Below the pieces are notes generated by a model. It had not been told where the DNA came from. It saw only the letters and a program-made list of their open reading frames with translations, and did not search any database. A program made the position numbers and the translations under genes. Shown piece by piece: positions 8,129 through 14,671 of a stretch of DNA of 21,636 nt (within the stretch, counting starts at the first letter, position 1; each line of letters starts with the position of its first letter). Source of the DNA: CAZNPU01 sp964575335 (GTDB lineage Bacteria > Planctomycetota > Phycisphaerae > Phycisphaerales > SM1A02); contig CAZNPU010000038.1 of the NCBI GenBank assembly GCA_964575335.1, positions 1 through 21,636 of the forward strand. Direction: 5' to 3'.

Positions 8129-8860
8129 ATGAGGCACACTGCCCCGGCGAGTCACATCGTTCCGACTGCTCTTGCCATTCTCGTCATGCTCACATGTCTG
8201 GTTGGTTGCGAAACCATCAACGACACCATGTATGACGAGCCGGCAAACCCGTACTCCGATCAGGTGATCAATCGCCCGGAAGCGGTGCGCCAGTCTGAAC
8301 AACAAAGCGAGAGCAATGCGACCAATAGCGCAGATCGCCGAGTCGATTATGAACGCCCCGGTGTATCGCGGCAATTGGATGTGCAGGCTGAGAGCTTTCG
8401 GCACGGCCGCCCCATTCCTACCCAATACAGCGCGTACGGCGAGAACATTTCTCCCGCGCTGTCGTGGTCGGTCGCGCCGAACGGCACGCAATCGTTCGTC
8501 ATCATCATGGAAGACCCTGATGTTGAAGACGCGCGTCCGTTCACGCACTGGCTGCTTTATAACATTCCGCCCGGCATCACCAACATTCGAACCGCCCTGC
8601 CGCAGCACATGCGCCTGGAACTGCTGGGCGGCGCGCTGCAGGGCCGCAATTCATATGGTTCGATCGGATACTTTGGCCCGCGTCCGCCGGCAGGCGATCC
8701 TCCCCACCGTTATTACTTCCGCGTTTACGCACTTGATCGCATGCTCGATATCGGACCGGGCGCCGACCGTAATGCGGTGCAGGACGCCATGCGAGGCCAT
8801 GTGCTTGCCGAGGGTGTAGTGATGGGCACGTATCAACATCAATACCGCACGTCTCAATGA
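8129..8860 (+). CDS. PEBP (YbhB/YbcL, Raf kinase inhibitor-like) lipoprotein
   Basis: Encodes 243 residues. The N-terminal signal ALAILVMLTCLVGC contains a lipobox (LVGC), so the protein is probably a membrane-anchored lipoprotein with a roughly 50-residue linker. The PEBP fold starts near residue 87 (LDVQAESF). Both conserved regions are present: IIMEDPDVEDARPFTHWLLYNIP (anion-binding DPD and HW) and GRNSYGSIGYFGPRPPAGDPPHRYYF. Bacterial members bind phosphorylated or small anionic ligands, but few have a proven role. GAGGAG at 8115-8120 precedes ATG 8129. A paralogue follows after 65 bases. Confidence 0.9.
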   Translation: MRHTAPASHIVPTALAILVMLTCLVGCETINDTMYDEPANPYSDQVINRPEAVRQSEQQSESNATNSADRRVDYERPGVSRQLDVQAESFRHGRPIPTQYSAYGENISPALSWSVAPNGTQSFVIIMEDPDVEDARPFTHWLLYNIPPGITNIRTALPQHMRLELLGGALQGRNSYGSIGYFGPRPPAGDPPHRYYFRVYALDRMLDIGPGADRNAVQDAMRGHVLAEGVVMGTYQHQYRTSQ

Positions 8861-8928
8861 GCAGGTAAGTGATCAGAAATTGCAACGCTGCTGATGGCAT
8901 CGGCAATCTTGCACAGGAGACATGAGTG

Positions 8929-9468
8929 ATGAAATCCACTGCTGAGCGCGAGCGCATGCTTGCAATGACGTTGCCGGAAACCGAAGCGTCGCAATCGCTG
9001 GATGTTCGCTCCAGCGTGCTGCAGCCGAATCAGCCGATTCCGGAAATGTACAGCGCGTATGACCAGAACCTTTCACCTGCGCTGGAGTGGTCTGGCGTGC
9101 CGTCCGAGGCGCAATCGATTGTTGTCATTATGGAAGACCCTGACGCGCCGACAGAAAAACCTTATGTCCATTGGCTGATCTACAACATTCCAGCCAGCAT
9201 TGATCGCCTAGAGCCGTCGATTCCCCGAACGGAGCGGCTATTGCAGCCTGATGGCGCGGTGCAGGGGCGCAATTCCACCGGCACGCTGGGATACTTCGGG
9301 CCCAAGCCGCCTAAAGGCGATCCGCCACACCACTACCACTTTGAGGTCTTTGCGCTCGACCGCATGCTTGATCTTGCGCCGGGAGCCGACCGCGATGCGC
9401 TGCTGCGGGCGATGGACGGCCACGTGCTGGCCAAAGGTGAATTCGTCGCGACCTATCACCATCCATAA
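8929..9468 (+). CDS. PEBP (YbhB/YbcL family) protein, cytosolic paralogue
   Basis: Encodes 179 residues with no signal peptide. Conserved regions: VVIMEDPDAPTEKPYVHWLI and GRNSTGTLGYFGPKPPKGDP. The whole domain aligns with the lipoprotein just upstream (for example YSAYDQNLSPALEWS against YSAYGENISPALSWS; LDRMLDLAPGADRDAL against LDRMLDIGPGADRNAV), so the two are tandem duplicates. AGGAGA at 8915-8920 gives an 8-base spacing to ATG 8929; GTG 8926 is also possible. The normal length of this family is about 150-180 residues. Confidence 0.9.
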   Translation: MKSTAERERMLAMTLPETEASQSLDVRSSVLQPNQPIPEMYSAYDQNLSPALEWSGVPSEAQSIVVIMEDPDAPTEKPYVHWLIYNIPASIDRLEPSIPRTERLLQPDGAVQGRNSTGTLGYFGPKPPKGDPPHHYHFEVFALDRMLDLAPGADRDALLRAMDGHVLAKGEFVATYHHP

Positions 9469-9496
9469 TGGCAACGCATGCGTCATGCGCGCCGCT

Positions 9497-9739
9497 GGGG
9501 AGGAATCAGGCATAAATATCACTCCCCAAACGATAGAGCGCGGTTTCACGGCAGTTGAATTGCTGGTCGTCATCACGGCAATCGCGTTTGTGCGGGGGAT
9601 TCTCATGCCGGCTGCACTCGCTGCAGGGCTTGCTGCCGATTGCATTGCATCGTGTGAGCGCCACTTCTCTTTTCGCGCAGCAATCACGACTCACCTTTTC
9701 CTTACGGAGGGTTGCGACATTGCTGTTTTTGCAGGCTGA
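9497..9739 (+). pseudogene. Decayed prepilin-type gene (start codon ATA, body lost)
   Basis: A strong ribosome site, GGGGAGGA (9497-9504), is followed seven bases later by ATA (9512) instead of ATG. From there the frame reads (I)NITPQTIERGFTAVELLV then VITAIA: a normal-looking ten-residue leader, the Gly-Phe cleavage site and the Glu at +5. The helix is then altered (FVRGILMPAALAAGLAADC), and the frame ends at TGA 9737-9739 without any pseudopilin head domain. The only upstream in-frame ATG is 9485, ahead of the ribosome site. The simplest reading is a prepilin gene that lost its start and most of its body. Alternatively it is a short, rarely translated small protein. Confidence 0.55.
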
Positions 9740-9768
9740 TGCGGTCGCAGTTTCGTACAATTGTCCGC

Positions 9769-10146
9769 ATGAGCCGCACGTCTGAAACGCAACCGCCGCA
9801 GGATCAGATGCCGGGGTGGTTCAGCCTGCCGCCGATGCGATATCCCAATGAATACGCATGGTTTTTGCTGGTGTCATCAATGGACATCATGCTCACGTGG
9901 GTCATCCTGAATCGAGGCGGCCGCGAGGTGAATCCCGTTGCTGATCTGGTCATCACGCACTGGGGTTTGCCGGGAGCAGTAGGCTTCAAGTTCGCGCTGA
10001 CGTTGTTCGTCATCATTCTGTGCGAAGTGATCGGCCGAAAGCAGGATCAGCTCGCCCGGCGGCTGGCATACATCGCCGTCATCGTCTCCGCCCTGCCGGT
10101 TGTTTACTCACTGTCGCTGCTGAGCTGGTTCGTGCTTTTCCCGTGA
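9769..10146 (+). CDS. Small three-helix membrane protein, DUF5658-like
   Basis: About 125 residues from ATG 9769. There are three hydrophobic segments: AWFLLVSSMDIMLTWVILN (about 30-48), AVGFKFALTLFVIILCEVI (about 69-88) and a C-terminal stretch AYIAVIVSALPVVYSLSLL plus SWFVLF (about 98-124). The block MDIMLTWVILNRGGREVNPVAD is the signature I associate with DUF5658 (Asp in helix 1, then GGREVNP). The function is unknown. No clear ribosome site; in-frame starts exist at ATG 9739 and TTG 9712, which would overlap the prepilin remnant. The end is firm, the start is not. Confidence 0.72.
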   Translation: MSRTSETQPPQDQMPGWFSLPPMRYPNEYAWFLLVSSMDIMLTWVILNRGGREVNPVADLVITHWGLPGAVGFKFALTLFVIILCEVIGRKQDQLARRLAYIAVIVSALPVVYSLSLLSWFVLFP

Positions 10147-10374
10147 GGACTCTATTCACGGCAGCAACGCGATAGACAATCGTGCTGGAGATCAAACCAG
10201 ATCGAAGCGCCGCTGCATCAGGCCGCTTGAAACGGCTTATGCGGTCTGCGTGGCTGTTCATCCATCTGCTGGCTGCGGCATCCCACATCAAACCAGCCCT
10301 GCCGGAAAACAGCACTGCGTCTTTGCGAAGACGTGCGCGTTTCATGGCAAAGCTTGGGAGTGGGTTGAGCTGAC
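10147..10374. other. Gene-poor stretch after the DUF5658 gene
   Basis: No convincing gene on either strand. Open frames of about 60-120 codons exist but show no start signal or recognisable motif. The - strand terminator at 10375-10409 borders it, so transcription from the right is expected to stop before this stretch. Confidence 0.5.
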
Positions 10375-10409
10375 AAAAAAACTCGATGGCGGTCTGCATG
10401 CCGCCATCG
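10375..10409 (-). terminator. Rho-independent terminator, - strand
   Basis: Read on the - strand, CGATGGCGG and CCGCCATCG (10384-10392 and 10401-10409) form a perfect 9-bp stem with an 8-base loop, followed by AG and seven Ts (A run at 10375-10381). It is the first strong terminator downstream of the crotonase gene, 250 bases after its stop, and closes the hairpin array. Confidence 0.88.
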
Positions 10410-10644
10410 GGTTCAGAAGTCCACGCGGGCAAGCTTCACCGTCGTGGAGGCCGGGATGTGGTCCCGGCATAGGTGTCGGAATCAGAATCTGCGTGCATGC
10501 ACGCACTTCATTCAATACCTATGCCACGCAATTCAACTGCGTCAAGAACATATTGATGCCAATGCGCCAAAATAGGCACTTGCGGTTCTTACCCCGCGGT
10601 TCATCTCAAATAATCAATCAGCCAGCAAGGCCTCACATGGCTTG
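10410..10644 (-). ncRNA. Candidate structured RNA or long structured 3' UTR: contiguous hairpin array
   Basis: Six further inverted repeats lie almost end to end between the crotonase stop (10658) and the - strand terminator. They are: CAAGGCC/GGCTTG (10626-10644); AAGAAC/GTTCTT (10544-10549, 10585-10590), enclosing GCGCC/GGCAC; ACGCA/TGCGT (10526-10542); GGCATAGGT/ACCTATGCC (10466-10474, 10517-10525), enclosing the 16-base palindrome TGCGTGCATGCACGCA (10490-10505); GCCGGGA/TCCCGGC (10450-10468); and CCACGCGG/CCG-T-CGTGG (10421-10447). Such packing next to a terminator suggests a folded transcript on the - strand. No known RNA class is recognised and no convincing separate promoter is seen, so a structured 3' UTR of the atoE-crotonase transcript is equally possible. 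Confidence 0.45.
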
Positions 10645-10657
10645 GACGCATTATTAT

Positions 10658-11434
10658 TTATCGCGCCCGCTGGGCATTTCGTCCCGACTGCCAGTTGGCC
10701 AACAGCGTCCGCGCTTCAGCCGTTGCAGCAATCTCTGCTGATGCCTGGGCAGACTGATCAAATGCTGCATCATTCAGTGATCCGTCAAGCTCGTTCAGCC
10801 AGGCTTTGGTGACGCGCAGCGCATGCACGCCTTTGCGGGCCAGTTGCTCGCAATGCGCGCGAGCTTCATCCAGTGTTGCAGCCGCACTCGAAGCCAGATG
10901 CGAAGCCAGCCCGAGACGATGGGCAGTTGCGCCGCTGATCAATTCGCCGCCCATCAGCATCGCACGTGCCGCCCCCGCGCCGATGGCCTGCTGCAGCGTG
11001 GGAATGGTCACAGCCGGCGAGACGCCGATCCGATGCACCGGATATCCCAGCAGCGCATCGGGGGCAACAAACACAAAATCGCACGCACTGAGCATTGCGC
11101 ATCCGCCCGCGATGGCTGCTCCCTGCACCGCCGCCACCACGACCTGCTGCAGTCGTCGCAGCGACCGGTTCACCGCGCTGAGCCGATGAATGAACTTCGC
11201 CATCATTTCTGCATCTTCATTGGCCGCAGCCAGATCAAACCCGGCACAAAATACATTGCCCGCGCCGGTGAGCAGCACCACATGCACCGCATCGCTCTGC
11301 GCAAGGTCAGCGATCGCTGCATCAAGCGCATCAAACATCGCCAGCGACAGCGCGTTGCGTTTGGCTGGATCGTTCAGCGTTATCGTCGCAATCGTTCCCG
11401 CTATCGATACGTCAATCGTCGATCTCATTGCCAT
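10658..11434 (-). CDS. Crotonase (enoyl-CoA hydratase/isomerase) family protein with atypical active site
   Basis: Encodes 258 residues, the normal size of the family. Visible: ITLNDPAKRNALS (CoA-binding start), GAGNVFCAGFDL (first oxyanion-hole segment, about 58-68), VQGAAIAGGCAMLSACDFVF (second oxyanion-hole Gly, about 104-122) and LLGYPVHRIGVSPA. In classical hydratases a Glu follows 'GGC' and another follows 'xP'. Here these positions hold Ala113 and Val133, so ordinary hydration of crotonyl-CoA is unlikely; isomerase, hydrolase or another crotonase reaction is possible. The gene follows atoE after 68 bases on the same strand, which suggests work on a CoA ester made from imported short-chain acids. 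ATG 11434 and ATG 11428 are both possible starts; neither has a good ribosome site. Confidence 0.85.
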   Translation of the reverse strand: MAMRSTIDVSIAGTIATITLNDPAKRNALSLAMFDALDAAIADLAQSDAVHVVLLTGAGNVFCAGFDLAAANEDAEMMAKFIHRLSAVNRSLRRLQQVVVAAVQGAAIAGGCAMLSACDFVFVAPDALLGYPVHRIGVSPAVTIPTLQQAIGAGAARAMLMGGELISGATAHRLGLASHLASSAAATLDEARAHCEQLARKGVHALRVTKAWLNELDGSLNDAAFDQSAQASAEIAATAEARTLLANWQSGRNAQRAR

Positions 11435-11450
11435 GTCATGATCTGAACTT

Positions 11451-11468
11451 CAACACACTAGCGTGTTG
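11451..11468. repeat. Near-perfect palindrome between atoE and the crotonase gene
   Basis: CAACACACTAGCGTGTTG is a palindrome with a single A/G imperfection. On the - strand it would form an 8-bp (one G-U) hairpin with a two-base tip, or serve as a dyad operator. It lies 17 bases upstream of the crotonase ATG. Confidence 0.45.
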
Positions 11469-11502
11469 TTCGGTTGCCAACTTCTGATTGTGCGCTCTTG
11501 CT

Positions 11503-12918
11503 TCACCCGCCAAACAGCAGCAGCCCAATGGTAATCCACACTGCCGCTGCAAGCATGACAACTGCGGTATAGCCCACAATATCGCGGGCTTTTGTGCCTG
11601 TGATCGCCAGCAGCGGCAGCGCCCAGAACGGCTGGAGCATGTTGGTGAGCTGATCGCCGTACGCAACGCTCATGATCATGGTGCCCGGCGAGACGCCTGC
11701 CTGCAGCCCCGCCTCCAGCGCAATCGGCCCCTGCACCGCCCACTGCCCGCCGCCGGAGGGAATGAACAGGTTGACAATGCCTGCGGAGAATAACGACATG
11801 ATCGGAATGGTGGTGGCGTTGCCAAGCTCGGTCATGCCCGCAGCAATCATTTGCACAAGGTTGGCGCTTTCCATCATGCTCATGATGCCTGCATAAAGCG
11901 GAAACTGAATGATGATGCCCGCACAGCCGCGCGCCCCCTGCTCGACTGCTGCCATGTACGATCGAGGCGAGCCGTGCAGAATCAGCCCCAGCGCGAGCAT
12001 CGTTGCGTTCACTTCGTTCAGGCCCACAGCGCTCAAGCCGCTGACGACGCCGTAGCGCCACAGCGCCAACAACAGCGGTATGGCCAAGAGACATGCAACG
12101 ATGAGCGACCGATCCAGGTAATCAGGCATGCACCGCGGCGGCTGATCGTCAATTGGCTCGCTGCTGTCGAGCGTCACCTGAAACTCGTCGATCGGCCGCA
12201 TATCCCCTGCGCGTTTCGGGGCCAACAGCAGAAACATCACCGGCACAAGGCCAAGCAGCCCCACCGTGACAAACAAGTTCAGATTGGAAAACAGCGTGTC
12301 CTGCAGCGGGATGCTGCTGTCGCCAAGAGCTTCAACATATTGTGCGGGAAGCACCTTTGAAGCGCCATCCTTTGTTGTTGTAGACAGCGGCGCCGAGCCG
12401 GACAATCCGCCGTGCCAGACCAGCATGGCCGTGTATCCCGCTGCCGCGATCAACGGATAATGCGCGCGAATGCCGCGCATATTGAGCGATCGGCCGACTT
12501 CTCGCGCCAGCAGCGCACCGACGATCAATCCAAGCCCCCAATTGATCACCCCCGCACATGCTGCGATCGCACTAACCATCGCTGCAGCCGATGCGGTGGA
12601 TTTGGGCACGCGTGCGACCCCATGAATCAGCGCCTGCACTGGCCGCGTCACTGCCAGCGCGTGGCCGGTCACCAGAATCAGGCACATCTGCATCGCAAAC
12701 GAAAGCAACCGCCAGATGCCGCTGTCGCCGCGCCATGAATCCAGCAGCAACAGCGTTCGATCGCGAAACCCAGGTGCCGGATTTTCCGCAGTTGCAAAAT
12801 CGCCGCACAACAGCGCCAACACCGCAGTAAGCAGCATGAGCACAATGGCGATCACAAACGGATCGGGGGCAGTCCGTTCAAATACGCGACTGATGGCAAG
12901 CCCAAGACGACTGATCAT
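11503..12918 (-). CDS. atoE: Short-chain fatty acid transporter, AtoE family
   Basis: Encodes 471 residues, close to the roughly 440 of E. coli AtoE, with about 11-12 hydrophobic segments. Family blocks are clear: RTAPDPFVIAIVLMLLT at the N-terminus, LLSFAMQMCLILVTGHALA, VINWGLGLIVGALLAREVGR, WHGGLSGSAPLSTTT, DTLFSNLNLFVTVGLLGLVPV, GIIIQFPLYAGIMSMM, IPSGGGQWAVQGP, and AYGDQLTNMLQPFWALPLLA with GTKARDIVGY near the end. AtoE imports short-chain acids such as acetoacetate or butyrate across the inner membrane. Start ATG 12918; no strong ribosome site (GTTGAATCTGC precedes it). No atoDA or atoB genes are next to it; the only same-strand partner is the crotonase gene. Confidence 0.92.
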   Translation of the reverse strand: MISRLGLAISRVFERTAPDPFVIAIVLMLLTAVLALLCGDFATAENPAPGFRDRTLLLLDSWRGDSGIWRLLSFAMQMCLILVTGHALAVTRPVQALIHGVARVPKSTASAAAMVSAIAACAGVINWGLGLIVGALLAREVGRSLNMRGIRAHYPLIAAAGYTAMLVWHGGLSGSAPLSTTTKDGASKVLPAQYVEALGDSSIPLQDTLFSNLNLFVTVGLLGLVPVMFLLLAPKRAGDMRPIDEFQVTLDSSEPIDDQPPRCMPDYLDRSLIVACLLAIPLLLALWRYGVVSGLSAVGLNEVNATMLALGLILHGSPRSYMAAVEQGARGCAGIIIQFPLYAGIMSMMESANLVQMIAAGMTELGNATTIPIMSLFSAGIVNLFIPSGGGQWAVQGPIALEAGLQAGVSPGTMIMSVAYGDQLTNMLQPFWALPLLAITGTKARDIVGYTAVVMLAAAVWITIGLLLFGG

Positions 12919-13041
12919 GCAGATTCAACGTAAAGCAAAATCGAAAAAGAGAAAATTCGGCTCTTTCAGTGTAACGAGTGATGTTGCCGATTGGCGGCAC
13001 ACATGCTTGTTGCAGCATACGGAATTGTGCGCTGCGCCTTC

Positions 13042-13923
13042 CTATCTCGTCCCCACCGCTGCCAGCGGCACGGCATACATCAAAGCCTCAGCAGGTTCGG
13101 GCACGTTCGCCAGATCAAGCGGCAACACCGCGCCACGCTCGTGATCGCTGTTGAGCACCAGCAGTTTCGGGCCGCGCATCTCAACGCCAGCCTCAACATG
13201 CTCATGCCCCAGGCAAAACAGCTTGACGTTCCACGCCTCCGCAATTTGTTCCAATTGCTCGGGCGTATGCCCCCGCCCCCAGACCATCAGATACGCTGAG
13301 CCGGTAGGTGAGCGGTAATCTTCATCCTTCAACTCACGATGAATGATGTTCATGTCAAAATATTTCATCATGCGGTCAGACGGCAGCGAATGCGCGCATA
13401 ACACGCCGGATTCGCTCAACAGCGCCAGCGGCATGGCTGCAATGAATGTGCGGATCGCCTCAGCCACGGCTTCACATTCATCGCCGAACACAAACGCCAG
13501 AGCATCTTCAAACAGCACAACGCTGTTGCCAGCTCCTTTGCTCACGCCCGCACCGGTCATCTGCGACAATTCGTGATTGGCCAGCAACGGATGCACCTGC
13601 CCCGGATACTGCAGCGTAAGTTCCGCGGCGCGAGCCAGCATGCGATGGCTGAAGTCCATGCCGTTGAGAAGTTTGTCGCCGTGAATCATCTCGTGCAGAA
13701 TCACGTGGTGCTCCGGCGATTGATCCAGCTTGGCCAGCCGTATGATCTTCTGCAAATGCAAGGGGTTATCGTGCAGATCGCCGGTCACGAGCAGGCGACC
13801 GCGGCCTGGCAATCGCACGACGCAGCCCGACCGCACAGGCGATGACCGCAGCACCTCGGCGGCCCGTTGAAACAAATCGATCACCGCATGGGCGTCGCGC
13901 AGATTGACGGTCGCTTGTGTCAC
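13042..13923 (-). CDS. Calcineurin-like metallophosphoesterase
   Basis: Encodes 293 residues. Metal-site motifs in order: LLVTGDLHDN (residues 44-53; GDxH box), VILHEMIHGD (74-83; position of the usual GDxxDRG box, with Glu78 where the bridging Asp normally stands), LANHELSQM (114-122; NHE box), VLCAHSLPS, and near the C-terminus CLGHEHVEAG (GHxH box). It resembles PPP-type Ser/Thr phosphatases or bis(5'-nucleosyl)-tetraphosphatases more than nucleases, but the substrate is unknown. There is no signal peptide, so it is cytosolic. The start is GTG 13923; the nearest upstream ATG is out of frame. It lies upstream of atoE on the same strand with a 123-base gap, so joint transcription is possible but not shown. 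Confidence 0.85.
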   Translation of the reverse strand: MTQATVNLRDAHAVIDLFQRAAEVLRSSPVRSGCVVRLPGRGRLLVTGDLHDNPLHLQKIIRLAKLDQSPEHHVILHEMIHGDKLLNGMDFSHRMLARAAELTLQYPGQVHPLLANHELSQMTGAGVSKGAGNSVVLFEDALAFVFGDECEAVAEAIRTFIAAMPLALLSESGVLCAHSLPSDRMMKYFDMNIIHRELKDEDYRSPTGSAYLMVWGRGHTPEQLEQIAEAWNVKLFCLGHEHVEAGVEMRGPKLLVLNSDHERGAVLPLDLANVPEPAEALMYAVPLAAVGTR

Positions 13924-14010
13924 GCTGTCAGCATAGCCGATTACCGCACCACCTTCAGGATTCAGCCGCCTGAGTTTTCAGCCAGCAGCTCCCCACGGCT
14001 GGGTTTTGAC

Positions 14011-14038
14011 TTGTAGCCGCAGAATTTCCTGCTATTCT
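14011..14038 (+). promoter_or_regulatory. Possible extended -10 promoter for the small hypothetical gene
   Basis: TGCTATTCT (14030-14038) is an extended -10. TTGTAG (14011-14016) lies 16 bases upstream, and TTGACT (14006-14011) is a better -35 but 21 bases away. The predicted start would be about 20 bases before ATG 14067. Confidence 0.35.
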
Positions 14039-14066
14039 GATCTTCTTATGGGTAATAGGGGTATCA

Positions 14067-14387
14067 ATGCACACCAGGGGTACTAAAAGTGGCGGGGCTG
14101 ACAAACCCCCTCCGGTACGACGCGGACTTGTCCAGATTCGCGATGCGCCGCTCACGATCGTAAAGGATGCCAAATCCTGCATCGTCGGACGCGGACCGCA
14201 TGAGAAGTCGCGGCACTGGGGTCGCATCCTCATTGCACTCAACAAAGTGCTGAGCGATCCTGCGTTCAGTGTCGAAGCTCAGTATTGGCTGATCGACCTC
14301 GGCGAGAAACTCCACCGCAATCCCAACGCAGTCAACGCCAAGGGACTGGTGGAACAGCTCATCAAACATCTTCGAACCGGCGACTAG
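14067..14387 (+). CDS. Small hypothetical protein (106 aa)
   Basis: I do not recognise this protein. It has a basic, Gly/Pro-rich N-terminus (MHTRGTKSGGADKPPPVRRG), then VQIRDAPLTIVKDAKSCIVGRG and a predominantly helical C-terminal half (HWGRILIALNKVLSDP... LVEQLIKHLRTGD). There is no signal peptide or membrane helix. Support for a real gene comes from AGGGG five bases before the ATG, a plausible extended -10 promoter, and a stop just before a convergent region. A - strand frame covering the same stretch has no comparable start signals. Confidence 0.6.
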   Translation: MHTRGTKSGGADKPPPVRRGLVQIRDAPLTIVKDAKSCIVGRGPHEKSRHWGRILIALNKVLSDPAFSVEAQYWLIDLGEKLHRNPNAVNAKGLVEQLIKHLRTGD

Positions 14388-14671
14388 GACCGGCATGTCA
14401 CATGCACCGCGTCTGAAAATGCACTGCAGCAAGGCAGTAATCAGTCTTACTTGCAGCCGCCGATATCGTGTTTGAACGCTGCTTTCTTCTGCCCCCTGTC
14501 TCCTGCGGCTCTTGGCCCAGAGAGAGAAGAAACATCAGCACATCGCCCAGCGCGTAGCGACTCCCTGAGCGCACGCACAGGCGCTGCTGCTGCAAACACG
14601 TGACAGCATCCTCTATTTGTTCAAATCACTTTCGCACAGCGGTGACGATCGTTGCCTTCTGCCTTACAGCA
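14388..14671. other. Convergent intergenic region
   Basis: It lies between the + strand hypothetical gene and the end of the - strand FG-GAP gene. No gene or classic terminator with a T run is seen. A short dyad, GCATGTCACATGC, lies at 14395-14407. Confidence 0.45.

Noticed and set aside
10384..10600. Integron attC-like or CRISPR-like repeats
   Set aside because: The hairpins differ from each other in sequence, there are no GTTRRRY core sites, no integrase, and no regular repeat-spacer spacing.
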